Assembly: GCF_019132875.1 (NCBI RefSeq)
Contig: NZ_JAHSPF010000002.1
Span: 248,001-312,000, forward strand
Source of the DNA: Erwinia phyllosphaerae
GTDB taxonomy: Bacteria > Pseudomonadota > Gammaproteobacteria > Enterobacterales > Enterobacteriaceae
Direction: 5' to 3'
DNA length: 64,000 nucleotides
Positions within the stretch are counted from its first letter, which is position 1, and every line of letters begins with the position of its first letter. The notes beneath the pieces were generated by a model. It ran no database searches. It saw only the letters and a list, made by a program, of their open reading frames with translations, and was not told the origin of the DNA. The position numbers were made by a program, and so were the translations under genes. Shown here one piece after another: positions 25,074-33,234 of the stretch.

Positions 25074-26461
25074 TTAATACCGATATTGAAGCCAGTGTGA
25101 TAGGCGGCCTGCTGATTGGCGGATACACGCCAGATGCCAGCGATGTGATCGCCACCTTGGACGAAGAAGCGTTCACCATTGGTCTGTACCGGGAAACCTT
25201 CCGGGAAATTAAGCGCCAGGCAAAGCAGCGCGGTCTGATTGACGGCCTTATGGTTGCTGAAGCCATGGGCAATGGAAATTTCGCTCATGTCATGGAAACC
25301 ATGCGTAGCTGTCCGAGTGCCGCAAACCTGAAGGGATATGCCCGTGTCGTCAGTGAGTACGCTACGGTGCGACGCTTCAGCGAGTTGCTGGCCAGGGGGC
25401 AGGACGCAATCAGCACTTCTGGCAACCATGAAATCGCAATGAACCACATCAGTGAATTCATCGCATCGCTAAGTGATATCGACCGGCCAGGCGATCAGGT
25501 TCGTCCAATGCATATCCGTGACGTCCTGGAAGGGTATAGCGAATTGCTGGATAAGCGAGTTAGGCGGGGGGAAGATTCAGACACGCTGAAGACCGGAATC
25601 CCGGAGCTGGACAGCATCACTGGCGGAATAAACAACGTTGACCTGGTAATCGTTGCTGCCCGTCCTGGTATGGGCAAAACAGAGTTCGCATTGACCGTTG
25701 CCGAGGGGGTGGCCAGCCAGAAGTTGCCGAACACAAGCCAGAATCGCGGCGTACTGATTTTTAGCATGGAGATGGACGCCAACCAGATCGTCGAGCGGCA
25801 GATTGCCGGGGCCGGGAACCTTCCTGTTTCAGCGCTACGCAATCCGGCGAAGATGGACGATGAAGGCTGGGCAAAAGTGACGAACGGCCTGGGTCGGCTC
25901 ATGAATCTGGATGTGTGGATTGTCGATGCCAGCAAGATGAACGTTGAGCAAATCCGCGCCATCGCTGAACGCCACAAGCGTACCTACCCGGCGCTTTCTC
26001 TGATTTTGGTCGACTATCTGGGCCTGATAGATAAACCCAAGGCCGATCGTAATGACCTGGCAATCGCCCATATCTCTGGAGGCCTGAAGCGTATGGCAAA
26101 GGATCTGAAGACGCCGGTTATGTCCCTCAGTCAATTATCGCGTGATGTTGAGAAAAGACCAAAAGGCCAGCGCCGCCCGACCAACGCAGACCTACGCGAC
26201 TCCGGCAGCATTGAGCAGGATGCCGACAGCATCATCATGCTTTACCGCGAGGCCGTCTATGACGAAGAGTCTCCGGCAGCAAAATACGCCGAAATCATCG
26301 TGACCAAGAACCGCTTTGGGCAGCTGGGAACTGTATTCCAGGAGTTCCGCCATGGGCATTTCAAGCCCACAAATCAGCAGGAAGCCGAGAATGCTTGTAG
26401 GCGTGGACAGCAGCAGGAGCAATCACAAGGTCGCCGTTACTCAAGAGGGGCAGATGTATGA
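25070..26461 (+). CDS. DnaB-like replicative helicase (P22 gp12 type)
   Basis: 463 residues, a self-loading or O-loaded helicase for theta replication. The N-terminal DnaB domain ([13 protein letters not shown].., about 1-100) is followed by the RecA-like core with Walker [12 protein letters not shown], Walker [11 protein letters not shown], the [12 protein letters not shown] and [15 protein letters not shown] motifs. The start overlaps the O gene by 4 bp. Carrying its own DnaB makes host DnaB loading through a P protein unnecessary. Confidence 0.95.
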   Translation: MINTDIEASVIGGLLIGGYTPDASDVIATLDEEAFTIGLYRETFREIKRQAKQRGLIDGLMVAEAMGNGNFAHVMETMRSCPSAANLKGYARVVSEYATVRRFSELLARGQDAISTSGNHEIAMNHISEFIASLSDIDRPGDQVRPMHIRDVLEGYSELLDKRVRRGEDSDTLKTGIPELDSITGGINNVDLVIVAARPGMGKTEFALTVAEGVASQKLPNTSQNRGVLIFSMEMDANQIVERQIAGAGNLPVSALRNPAKMDDEGWAKVTNGLGRLMNLDVWIVDASKMNVEQIRAIAERHKRTYPALSLILVDYLGLIDKPKADRNDLAIAHISGGLKRMAKDLKTPVMSLSQLSRDVEKRPKGQRRPTNADLRDSGSIEQDADSIIMLYREAVYDEESPAAKYAEIIVTKNRFGQLGTVFQEFRHGHFKPTNQQEAENACRRGQQQEQSQGRRYSRGADV

Positions 26462-26649
26462 CGACACATTCAAAAACACCAGACCAGCTCGCTTTGGAAG
26501 ATGCTCATGGAGCTTTACTGGCCATAACCGCAACGCTGGCCGCTCTTTCTCCGATAAAAGATGAAGAGCAGGAGTACAGCAGACAAAAAGCTATGCGTAT
26601 AGCTGCTTCAGCGGCATTACGCGCAGAGTTCGCTTTGAGGGGGTTCTGA
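26458..26649 (+). CDS. Hypothetical phage protein (63 aa)
   Basis: Helical, Ala-rich; 4-bp overlap with the helicase gene and 1-bp overlap with the next. No family recognised. Confidence 0.55.
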   Translation: MTTHSKTPDQLALEDAHGALLAITATLAALSPIKDEEQEYSRQKAMRIAASAALRAEFALRGF

Positions 26650-26870
26650 TGGGCGACGTCATTTCGTTACACCAAGAGCCAGACGCTGTTGAAGAGGCCA
26701 GAAATCACCTTCTTAACCTGTGCGATGTCATAAGGGGCATCCGGGTTGCTGATGAAAATAGCCTAACTCTTCGCGATATCGCAGAAGAAAACGTTGGTTT
26801 AGCGCTGGATATTTTACAGGACTACCTGGCTGATCAGAAGGGTAAGCCAAAGAAAGGGGGTGAGTTTTGA
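26649..26870 (+). CDS. Hypothetical phage protein (73 aa)
   Basis: [25 protein letters not shown].., acidic and helical with a basic C terminus. Translationally coupled to its neighbours. Confidence 0.55.
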   Translation: MGDVISLHQEPDAVEEARNHLLNLCDVIRGIRVADENSLTLRDIAEENVGLALDILQDYLADQKGKPKKGGEF

Positions 26871-27043
26871 AAAAGCTAACAGCAGAAGTCGCACGACGTG
26901 AAATTAGCTACCTAAACGTTAAGCAGTTGTCGCCAAGTATGGGTTTAACCACAGAAGAAGGACTCTATTTGGAATCTCTCGAAATTGCACTCCCCATTCT
27001 GGAGCAGCAGGAGCGGGCCAGCAATCAGCAGGAGAAAAACTAA
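26867..27043 (+). CDS. Small nin-region protein (58 aa, TTG start)
   Basis: The frame opens with TTG overlapping the previous stop (TTGA), with GGGGGTGA upstream. LTAEVARREISYLNVKQLSP..GLYLESLEIALPILEQQ is typical of a frequent lambdoid protein of unknown role. Confidence 0.6.
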   Translation: MKKLTAEVARREISYLNVKQLSPSMGLTTEEGLYLESLEIALPILEQQERASNQQEKN

Positions 27044-27145
27044 ATGCAATCAGAGCGCGTATGTAAGGCCATAGCCCTGTTGGTTTTGGTAATTTTCATC
27101 CTGATCATTTTGGGAATCTGGACGGGGGTTGTGCATGTGCAGTGA
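27044..27145 (+). CDS. Small membrane peptide (33 aa)
   Basis: One strongly hydrophobic helix (IALLVLVIFILIILGIW) with a short basic N-terminal part. Starts immediately after the previous stop, with CAGGAG upstream. Confidence 0.5.
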   Translation: MQSERVCKAIALLVLVIFILIILGIWTGVVHVQ

Positions 27146-27278
27146 AGAGCAAGAAAGGCAGGCTTTTGAGAAGTGGTTTAAGCGCGAATTTCATCCGGAT
27201 AAATCCGGTCCATATCTGAAAGATATGCTTCGTGAAGCATGGCAGGCCCGCGCCAGACAGGAGAGCAATGATGGCTAA
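27135..27278 (+). CDS. Small phage protein (47 aa)
   Basis: MCSEEQERQAFEKWFKREFHPDKSG..LREAWQARA, a pattern found in many lambdoid Ea/nin-region proteins. Overlaps both neighbours. Confidence 0.55.
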   Translation: MCSEEQERQAFEKWFKREFHPDKSGPYLKDMLREAWQARARQESNDG

Positions 27279-27435
27279 CTATGCATTCGACAGCCACGCC
27301 CTTCATATTGCAAAGCACATTATGCAGCTGAAGAAAATCGCCGAAATAGAGGGTTGGCCAGAAGGAAGGTTGCTGGCAGCTATACAGGTAGAAATTATCG
27401 CCGCAATGCAGTGGGCGGCACCGGAGAGAAAATGA
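27271..27435 (+). CDS. Small phage protein (54 aa)
   Basis: MANYAFDSHALHIAKHIMQLKKIAEIEGWPEG.. The second of two adjacent ATGs is chosen since it sits 7 bp from CAGGAG. Function unknown. Confidence 0.55.
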   Translation: MANYAFDSHALHIAKHIMQLKKIAEIEGWPEGRLLAAIQVEIIAAMQWAAPERK

Positions 27436-27611
27436 CAGCTGAAATCATCCCAATTAAGCAGAAAGACTACCTGGCAGAAGTTAAGGCCGGGCTTACGCTG
27501 CTGGAAATGTTTGAGCGAACCGGCGGCCACAACAAACAAACCCGCAGGCTGGTGGCTGAACAGATGGAAATCGATCTCCAGCACTATCGGGAGCAGCTAA
27601 AGGGGAGGTGA
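27432..27611 (+). CDS. Small phage protein (59 aa)
   Basis: MTAEIIPIKQKDYLAEVKAGLTLLEMFERTGGHNKQTRRL..; ATGA coupling to the previous gene. Function unknown. Confidence 0.55.
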   Translation: MTAEIIPIKQKDYLAEVKAGLTLLEMFERTGGHNKQTRRLVAEQMEIDLQHYREQLKGR

Positions 27612-27614
27612 ACC

Positions 27615-28058
27615 GTGCAGGACTTCTGTCTTCACAAATCCACCCTGGGCCAATTCACCAAACACCTTTTCGACCTCGTCTCTTCCGGCAAACGCTGGCG
27701 CATCAAAATCACAGAATGGCGTGACCAACGCAGCATCCCTCAGAACTCTCTACAGCACATGTGGTACGCAGAGCTAAGCGCTTATCTCATCAGGCGCGGC
27801 AAGCCCTTTGCGTCTCCAGAATGGGTTAAGGATGCGATGAAGCACACCTTTTTGGGATACGAAGTGCGGGACATGGTCAACGTGAAAACCGGCGAACGAA
27901 CCCAGACGCACACGCTGCGGCATACGGCAGACCTCGACACAGGCGATATGCACCACTACCTCACGCAGGTGGAGGCGTGGGCGCTCAATGTCGGGTGCAG
28001 ACTTACCGTGCCGGCCGATAGCGAATACAACCAACTCAGACAAAAACAGGTGGCGTAA
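27615..28058 (+). CDS. ninB: NinB recombination protein
   Basis: 147 residues of the NinB/Orf family, a lambda recombination mediator that can bind SSB and single-stranded DNA. Typical segments are WRIKITEWRDQRSIPQNS, MWYAELSAYL, DAMKHTFLGYE and TADLDTGDMHHYLTQVEAWA. The GTG at 27615 has GGGGAGG upstream. Confidence 0.93.
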   Translation: MQDFCLHKSTLGQFTKHLFDLVSSGKRWRIKITEWRDQRSIPQNSLQHMWYAELSAYLIRRGKPFASPEWVKDAMKHTFLGYEVRDMVNVKTGERTQTHTLRHTADLDTGDMHHYLTQVEAWALNVGCRLTVPADSEYNQLRQKQVA

Positions 28059-28333
28059 TGACCAAAACCATCAAAGCAGTATCAGACGCAATATCAACAG
28101 AGCACTGGATGACCTCCGGCGAAATAGCACAGCAGCTTGAATACTCCCCTGCCGGTGTAAGAGCAGCGCTAACTAACCTGGTTCGCTCCGGTGCCATTAA
28201 GCGAAAAGAAAATCCGGATATCCCGCGCGGGGTGTTGTACCTCAAAAACTACGTTCCAGAAAGTCAGGAAACTTTCGGTGTCAGCGAAAAGCTATCCGCG
28301 TTTGACCGACTAATTCGTGAGGTTCGGGCATGA
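28058..28333 (+). CDS. Winged-helix DNA-binding phage protein (91 aa)
   Basis: HWMTSGEIAQQLEYSPAGVRAALTNLVRSGAIKRK is a clear winged helix. TAATG overlap with ninB. Role in the nin region unknown. Confidence 0.65.
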   Translation: MTKTIKAVSDAISTEHWMTSGEIAQQLEYSPAGVRAALTNLVRSGAIKRKENPDIPRGVLYLKNYVPESQETFGVSEKLSAFDRLIREVRA

Positions 28334-28665
28334 ATATTATGCAAGAGCAGTATCGTATCGAATCGCTGCTGAACCAGGTTACCGAGGCCTTTTCAGAGAT
28401 AATGAAGGACACAAACGAGCGACTGAAAGAGGCAAACACGGTCAGCTTCGAAGGGAAGATAACGACAATTCCGGAGCTGCTTGTTAAAACGCGCGGCAAT
28501 CAGACTGAAGCAGCCAGGGTTCTGGGCACTAACCGTTGCACAATCAGAAAGTATTGCAGGGATGTAGGGGCCATTGGGCATGTCATTGTGAATGGCGTTT
28601 TGATGATAAGCCGAGGTTCTACCGGTGAGCACATGCGGAGGCGCGCCAATGCAGCGACGAGTTAG
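28330..28665 (+). CDS. NinH-like Fis-type DNA-binding protein
   Basis: 111 residues. From about residue 47, TIPELLVKTRGNQTEAARVL followed by the turn-helix TNRCTIRKYCRD and VIVNGVLMISRG parallels lambda NinH, a Fis-like DNA-binding protein. The N-terminal 45-residue helical extension is absent in lambda NinH (68 aa). ATGA overlap with the previous gene. Confidence 0.75.
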   Translation: MNIMQEQYRIESLLNQVTEAFSEIMKDTNERLKEANTVSFEGKITTIPELLVKTRGNQTEAARVLGTNRCTIRKYCRDVGAIGHVIVNGVLMISRGSTGEHMRRRANAATS

Positions 28666-28822
28666 CCCCACGCAGAAAGCCCTCGATAACCTGATATACC
28701 AGCCTACCGCACGAACCCGCAGCAAACGAAAACCCATCCCGGCCGCCAGCGAAATAATCACTTTCGATTATTGCTATACCCTTTTGCGCGCCAAATGGGA
28801 TCGGATGAGGAGGACGAGATGA
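28649..28822 (+). CDS. Small basic phage protein (57 aa)
   Basis: The ATG at 28649 has GGAGG upstream; a GTG at 28625 in frame is less likely. Basic, with FDYCYTLLRAKWDRMRR at the end. Overlaps both neighbours. Confidence 0.5.
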   Translation: MQRRVSPTQKALDNLIYQPTARTRSKRKPIPAASEIITFDYCYTLLRAKWDRMRRTR

Positions 28823-28959
28823 GCGAACCAACTGAAAGAGTATGCCTAGATTGCGGAATGGCCCTCAGCGAAGACGAAACCTGGTGCTGTGCTGATTGCT
28901 GTGCATTTTACGAAATGACCGATCCGCACGCGGATATGACGGGAGACGATGATGAGTGA
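28819..28959 (+). CDS. Small zinc-ribbon-like protein (46 aa)
   Basis: Four-Cys cluster CLDCGMALS..WCCADCCAFYE in an acidic peptide. GAGGAGG upstream of the ATG. Probably binds a metal; function unknown. Confidence 0.6.
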   Translation: MSEPTERVCLDCGMALSEDETWCCADCCAFYEMTDPHADMTGDDDE

Positions 28960-29221
28960 GTTAAAAGCTGGTGGGCTGGCGCTGGTTATTCGCAGTTCAA
29001 AGCAAGAGCTTATAGGGAGATGCGTAACACTGATTGAACTATTAAGCCCTGGACCATTCATTTATCAGGGAAAACGACACATTTTTAAAGCGAATGGCGT
29101 TGGCTGGCTGTGTGACCTCGAAGAGTATTTAGTGATATTTAGACCTTCGCAACTAATGCCCATTGACGGCGAAGACTTCAGCCACGAAGGTGAGCGACAG
29201 AAGGAGCTAACGCATGGGTAG
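28952..29221 (+). CDS. Hypothetical phage protein (89 aa)
   Basis: The second of two ATGs (28952) is preferred for its spacing from GGGAG. Beta-rich, SH3-like pattern (GGLALVIRSSKQELIGRCVTLIELL). Function unknown. Confidence 0.55.
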   Translation: MSELKAGGLALVIRSSKQELIGRCVTLIELLSPGPFIYQGKRHIFKANGVGWLCDLEEYLVIFRPSQLMPIDGEDFSHEGERQKELTHG

Positions 29222-29798
29222 AGGCATTAAGCCGAAACCGCCGAAGCCGAAGAAGTGCAAATGCTGTCCTGAGAAGTTCATCCCCCGCAATAGCCTGCAA
29301 ACCGTCTGCTCTCCCAATTGTGCAATCCAACTCGCTAACCAGTTATCCGAGCGCAAGAAAAAGCTCGAATCTACATCAGCGCGAAAGGCTTGGAATGAGA
29401 GGAAAAAAGACGTAAAGCCTTTATCCCATTGGATAAATATGACTCAGCGCGCTTTTAACGACTACATCCGGGCACGGGACGGGGAAATCTGTATCAGCTG
29501 CGGCAGCACAACGGCGATTGCTTATCATGCCGGACACTTCAGGACAACGGCGGCGGCATCACAGTTACGGTTCAACGAGGACAATGTCCACAGCCAGTGT
29601 TCAGCGTGCAATACGCATCACTCCGGCAACATTGGGCCATACCGCATCAAACTTATCGAAAAAATCGGCCTTCAGCGCGTCTTAGCGCTCGAATCTGACA
29701 ACAACTCTCATCGATACACCCGCGAAAAACTGGACACGCTACGTGCGTTTTACAGGGCTAAATTGCGGGCGCTGATTAAACAAAGAGAGGCAGCATGA
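29214..29798 (+). CDS. ninG: NinG/Rap recombination protein
   Basis: 194 residues. Lambda NinG (Rap) is a structure-specific Holliday-junction nuclease in phage recombination. An N-terminal zinc-binding region (CKCCPEKFIPRNSLQTVCSPNCA) and an HNH-like core (CISCGST..YHAGHFRT..NVHSQCSACNTHHSGN) are present. AAGGAG precedes the ATG. Confidence 0.93.
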   Translation: MGRGIKPKPPKPKKCKCCPEKFIPRNSLQTVCSPNCAIQLANQLSERKKKLESTSARKAWNERKKDVKPLSHWINMTQRAFNDYIRARDGEICISCGSTTAIAYHAGHFRTTAAASQLRFNEDNVHSQCSACNTHHSGNIGPYRIKLIEKIGLQRVLALESDNNSHRYTREKLDTLRAFYRAKLRALIKQREAA

Positions 29799-29971
29799 CA
29801 TGGGACATGATTTTAAACCTGCTTATCTGGGCGGCCTTCCTGTTCGTCTGGTTGCCATTGCATTACAGGAAACACAAAAGGCGGATGCGATCGCTCAGGG
29901 CCATAAACAAAGGTCATCGCTTTAGCAGCAAATATCGGACGTTAAAAAGGCTCAGTGGAGGCTCAGCATGA
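29795..29971 (+). CDS. Small membrane-anchored basic protein (58 aa)
   Basis: An N-terminal hydrophobic helix (ILNLLIWAAFLFVWLPL) followed by a very basic tail. ATGA overlap with ninG and with the next gene. Confidence 0.5.
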   Translation: MTWDMILNLLIWAAFLFVWLPLHYRKHKRRMRSLRAINKGHRFSSKYRTLKRLSGGSA

Positions 29972-30081
29972 ACCACCTAATCCGATTACTAGATCTGTTC
30001 CGGCCAATCGTCCAGGTAATTCAGCAGCCAGGCAAACCCGGCAGCTATCCCGTTAACACCAGACTGAGGAAGAAGCGATGA
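29968..30081 (+). CDS. Small phage protein (37 aa)
   Basis: MNHLIRLLDLFRPIVQVIQQ.. with a basic end. ATGA overlaps at both ends indicate coupling to the Q-like gene. Confidence 0.45.
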   Translation: MNHLIRLLDLFRPIVQVIQQPGKPGSYPVNTRLRKKR

Positions 30082-30701
30082 GAATAGAGCGCGATTATCA
30101 GCAAATTGTTCGCCTGGCTGGCGTACGCAGCGCATCTGATATGCGACGCTTGTTCGGCACCGGGTGGAAGACGATTAACAAATCACAGCAGGCATGGGTA
30201 CGACACCTGTTGGCAGTATGGGGCGATCACATGTCCGGCGATGAATACGAGCGCGGGCAGGTTAACGTTATTGGCCGACTGATGATGCGCTGCGAATGGA
30301 GCGAGCAGAAGGCTAAGCAAATTGAGAAGGTCGTAACAGAGCTACACTGCGAAGGCTACAGAGGGGATGAGCTATTGCGTAAAGCGCGCGATATCCTGAT
30401 TCCACAATCTGCCACAGGCAACATCATCGCTCTCGCCAAAGAATCAGATGATGCCGCCTTTATGGAATCGGTCATTGTGAAAACATTCGGACGGGATAAC
30501 CCGATCCGCTCTGTAGCCAGATTACGATACTGCAAGTGCAAGAGCGCGCAAAACATCGCTGCTTCGCTAATTTACTTCACCGGCATTACTCAAAAGGAAG
30601 CAAGGAACCGCATGGAATGGGCCGCTGATATCTTAGAAGGAGAGCTTTATTACGCAGTAAAGCGCGAAATGGATCGGGAAATATCTGCAATTGCTGCTTA
30701 A
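30078..30701 (+). CDS. Probable late-gene antiterminator, Q position
   Basis: 207 residues, last gene of the rightward early operon, directly before a leader region with a terminator and then the lysis genes, exactly where lambdoid phages encode Q. The sequence (QQAWVRHLLAVWGDHMSGDEY.., MEWAADILEGELYYAVKREM) is not like lambda Q; it seems closer to DUF1133-like proteins found at this place. The antiterminator function is inferred from position. Confidence 0.65.
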   Translation: MRIERDYQQIVRLAGVRSASDMRRLFGTGWKTINKSQQAWVRHLLAVWGDHMSGDEYERGQVNVIGRLMMRCEWSEQKAKQIEKVVTELHCEGYRGDELLRKARDILIPQSATGNIIALAKESDDAAFMESVIVKTFGRDNPIRSVARLRYCKCKSAQNIAASLIYFTGITQKEARNRMEWAADILEGELYYAVKREMDREISAIAA

Positions 30702-30792
30702 TAGCACGAAATGTTAAAGACATTGGGCAATAAACCTGGCAAATTGAATATATGCTCGGGAAGTAAAGCGTACTGAGCGAATGAATAAACGA

Positions 30793-30824
30793 AAGCCCTG
30801 ACCTTCACCGGTTGGGGCTTTTTT
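30793..30824 (+). terminator. Terminator after the Q-like gene (tR'-like)
   Basis: Stem AAGCCCTGACC / GGTTGGGGCTT (two G-T pairs), then six T. A Q-type factor would be needed to pass it if pR' lies upstream. Confidence 0.8.
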
Positions 30825-30998
30825 ATTGGGTTTTCGTCATGGTTCGCGGCTTTGCGGGTTTTAAGAAACTGACCACAAAAAGTAAATGCAAACGATGATT
30901 TGATGTTGCAAGCGGCCTAAGAAACCAGCGAGCACGGGGTCTTCCGTTCCCCCGCCACCAAATTCGGCGCACTGGCCCGGTGTGATTAATAATGGGCG

Positions 30999-31068
30999 CA
31001 CAACGGCAAGAGTTATCGGTGGGTGCTTTCGAGCGCTTTAGAGACGCCGATTGCTCTTGGCCGTTGTG
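30999..31068 (+). ncRNA. Long hairpin in the late leader, possible structured RNA
   Basis: CACAACGGCAAGAG (30999-31012) pairs with CTCTTGGCCGTTGTG (31054-31068) with one bulged C. An inner ATCGG / CCGAT pair continues the stem. No RNA family recognised. Confidence 0.35.
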
Positions 31069-31338
31069 GTGAATGCGTAGGCTGATACGCCCTTGTGCAC
31101 AAAGAGTCCCGGCCGACGGGAATGTCGGAAATCAGCACCGGCCACCACACACCAAATCGAACTATCAGATGTCATCTGGTAGTTGAAAAATGAACAATCC
31201 AAGGTCGCCACAGAGCGGCCTTTCTCGTTTTTGCGCCTCCCGAATCATTAAAAAACCCACTCCTGTGAATTTGTCGGGATGGCGCACTTTATTCCACAGC
31301 AAAAGAGCCGGTCTTACCGGGATCGCCGGAGACGGCTT

Positions 31339-31752
31339 ATGGCAGCAGAATACTTTTCAAAAGAGATACTCCTTGGCCTGGGCGGTGCACTGTCGGTGGG
31401 TATCAATGGCTGGCTGGCATTCAGCCGGTACTGGATCAGCAACAAAGCGCGGAACGCTAACGATAATCAGCAGATCGACATGCTCGACAAGCAGGAAAAA
31501 TACATTGAGCGCCTTGAGAAAACCAACAGCGAGCTACGTGCAGACAATGCCGCCAAGGATGAAACTATCCGGCAGTACTGGAAGACCATCGCTGACACTC
31601 AGGCCCGCCTGCAGATTATCGAAAGCTCACAGAAGCATCTGGAAGAGCAGAACGAAAGCCTGAAGGCCCAGGTGAGAGAGCTGACCACATCAAATATGAA
31701 CCTCGTAACTCAGATTGCTGAGATGCGTAACGAATTGAGGGTCTCGCGATGA
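31339..31752 (+). CDS. Membrane-anchored coiled-coil protein of the lysis region
   Basis: 137 residues from the ATG at 31339 (GGAGA upstream). A hydrophobic segment near the N terminus (ILLGLGGALSVGINGWLAF) precedes a long heptad-rich coiled coil (IDMLDKQEKYIERLEKTNSEL...). It resembles proteins found before holin genes in podoviral prophages; function unknown. An upstream in-frame start at 31279 is possible but lacks a ribosome site. Confidence 0.6.
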   Translation: MAAEYFSKEILLGLGGALSVGINGWLAFSRYWISNKARNANDNQQIDMLDKQEKYIERLEKTNSELRADNAAKDETIRQYWKTIADTQARLQIIESSQKHLEEQNESLKAQVRELTTSNMNLVTQIAEMRNELRVSR

Positions 31753-31988
31753 TTAAAGATAAGAATGGCGAGCCTGTAATCACCTGGCAGATGCTGGTTG
31801 TTATTTTGGCCACAACTTTTGGCATTTACGCGTGCGGCGCGGTATCGGGTTATTTCTATTTCCGCGGCGAGTATCTGGCTAAAGCGGATGCTCGTGACAA
31901 GGTCGTGAATGAAATCAAAAAGCAGGTAGACCAGCTTCCGACGCAGCAGGAGCTAAAGCAGGCCGTAAAACAGGACGCGCGCAAATGA
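31749..31988 (+). CDS. Small membrane protein, possible antiholin or holin partner (79 aa)
   Basis: One clear transmembrane helix (MLVVILATTFGIYACGAVSGYFYF, given here as an approximate span at 15-38), then a charged, Gln-rich soluble part. ATGA overlaps with the neighbour on each side. Role inferred only from position. Confidence 0.5.
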   Translation: MIKDKNGEPVITWQMLVVILATTFGIYACGAVSGYFYFRGEYLAKADARDKVVNEIKKQVDQLPTQQELKQAVKQDARK

Positions 31989-32452
31989 GTCAGATTATCC
32001 CAATCCTCACGTACGAAGAAGGTTATCGAGAAAAGCCCTACATCGACACGGAAGGCTACCCAACGGTTGGCTGCGGTATCAAGATTGGCCCCAAGGGAAA
32101 CAGCATCAATAGCTATACCTTTTCGGTGCCGAGAAAGGTGGGCGATGTCTGGTTGCAGGCGTTTGTCGATTCGGTTATCTCGCAGTGCAACACGAATCCA
32201 CTGATTTACGCCGCGCTGAAGCAGTGTAATCCGGCGCGCGCAGACATCATCTACTCGATGGCCTATCAAATGGGCATTGCTGGCCTGGCGAGCTTCAAAA
32301 ACACGTTGGTGATGATATCCAACGGCAATTTTACCGGAGCATCCAGCGCCATGCTGCAAAGCCTCTGGGCAAAGCAGACACCACAGCGCGCCCAGCGACA
32401 TTCCGAAGTGATGCGCACCGGCACTTACGACATCTACAAGGGGCTGATATGA
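31985..32452 (+). CDS. GH24-type endolysin (lysozyme)
   Basis: 155 residues. The catalytic triad spacing Glu-8-Asp-5-Thr of T4/P22-type muramidases is intact (Glu in YEEGY, Asp in YIDTE, Thr in GYPTVG). It cleaves peptidoglycan once released by the holin; no SAR or Sec signal is visible. Paralogue of the orphan endolysin at 11276-11743. Confidence 0.9.
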   Translation: MSQIIPILTYEEGYREKPYIDTEGYPTVGCGIKIGPKGNSINSYTFSVPRKVGDVWLQAFVDSVISQCNTNPLIYAALKQCNPARADIIYSMAYQMGIAGLASFKNTLVMISNGNFTGASSAMLQSLWAKQTPQRAQRHSEVMRTGTYDIYKGLI

Positions 32453-32793
32453 CGTTTATCGTATGGCTCCTGATTGTGCTGGTGGCAATCATCGCGGTGC
32501 TGCTGATCCGCAAATACAGCTCTCTGGAGTTTGTCGCCCATGCCCGGCTGCTGTTTAAAGCCTGGTCTGTGTGGCTGGCTTCTGTTGGCTCGGCCATCAG
32601 TGCCTGGGTACAGTCATTCCCGGACGCCGCAATGAACGCCTGGAACATGCTGCCGCCTGATATTAAATCCTTCCTGCCGCAGAACTACCTCGGACTGATT
32701 GGCGCGTTCATGGTGGCGATGGCGGTTATCTCTCAGTTCATTCGCCAGCACCGGCTGCTGGAGAAAAAACAGCAGATGGACGGTCAGCCATGA
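32449..32793 (+). CDS. Holin-like membrane protein
   Basis: 114 residues, N-terminal transmembrane helix (IVWLLIVLVAIIAVLLI), a middle part LEFVAHARLLFKAWSVWLA and a hydrophobic region near residue 80-95. Strongly similar to 11740-12087. Function from position. Confidence 0.75.
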   Translation: MTFIVWLLIVLVAIIAVLLIRKYSSLEFVAHARLLFKAWSVWLASVGSAISAWVQSFPDAAMNAWNMLPPDIKSFLPQNYLGLIGAFMVAMAVISQFIRQHRLLEKKQQMDGQP

Positions 32794-33086
32794 ATGAAAT
32801 TCTCTCCCTGCTGTCAGGCGGCTGGAATTACATCCTCGCCGGACTGGCTGTCGTTGCTGCGCTGGCGGCCAGTTACTTCGGTGGTAAGAAAGTCGGCAAC
32901 GTGCAGACACAGGCTAAGGCTGATGTGACGGCGGCAAAGGTTGAATCGGCTCAGGTGTCCGCAGTCGCTGAAAAGCAGAAAGAAAACGTGAAGGTGGTGA
33001 AAGATGTTCAGACGAATAATTCTGCTCTCAGCGATGACGCTGCTCGGGACAAGCTGCGCCAGTCCAGTTTCAACCGGCCAGAGTAA
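32790..33086 (+). CDS. Rz-like inner-membrane spanin subunit
   Basis: 98 residues: transmembrane N terminus (ILAGLAVVAALAASYFGGKK) and a periplasmic helical rod (VTAAKVESAQVSAVAEKQKE). ATGA overlap with the holin-like gene; Rz1 is nested in another frame. Confidence 0.85.
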   Translation: MNEILSLLSGGWNYILAGLAVVAALAASYFGGKKVGNVQTQAKADVTAAKVESAQVSAVAEKQKENVKVVKDVQTNNSALSDDAARDKLRQSSFNRPE

Positions 33087-33234
33087 TCCCTCGACGATCG
33101 CCGATTCTAGCTGCACGCTGTTTGGCCCCATCTACACATACGGCAAAGATGCAGACGTGATGGACATCCGCACCGTTCGTGAAATCACCATTCACAATGA
33201 AACCTATACCCGCGTCTGCGGAGAAAACAAATGA
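33004..33234 (+). CDS. Rz1-like lipoprotein spanin subunit
   Basis: 76 residues, starts inside Rz and extends past its stop. Signal with lipobox LGTSC (MFRRIILLSAMTLLGTSC). Partner of Rz in outer-membrane disruption. Confidence 0.88.
   Translation: MFRRIILLSAMTLLGTSCASPVSTGQSNPSTIADSSCTLFGPIYTYGKDADVMDIRTVREITIHNETYTRVCGENK

Larger units (their letters stand above)
30702..31338 (+). other. Late-operon leader region, no protein gene
   Basis: 637 bp between the Q-like gene and the first lysis-region gene. It contains the early terminator, a long imperfect hairpin and several further G+C-rich inverted repeats. A long open frame at 31190 overlaps the real gene in another frame and is not credible. 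The late promoter pR' should start here, but I could not fix its -10 and -35. Confidence 0.5.

Noticed and set aside
30900..30961. Possible tRNA-like 3' end (G/C-rich arm followed by CGCCACCA)
   Set aside because: No acceptor-stem partner, D arm or anticodon arm could be drawn upstream; chance CCA after a hairpin.
31190..31663. 157-aa ORF overlapping the membrane-anchored coiled-coil gene
   Set aside because: Same DNA reads as a convincing transmembrane plus coiled-coil protein in another frame with a ribosome site.
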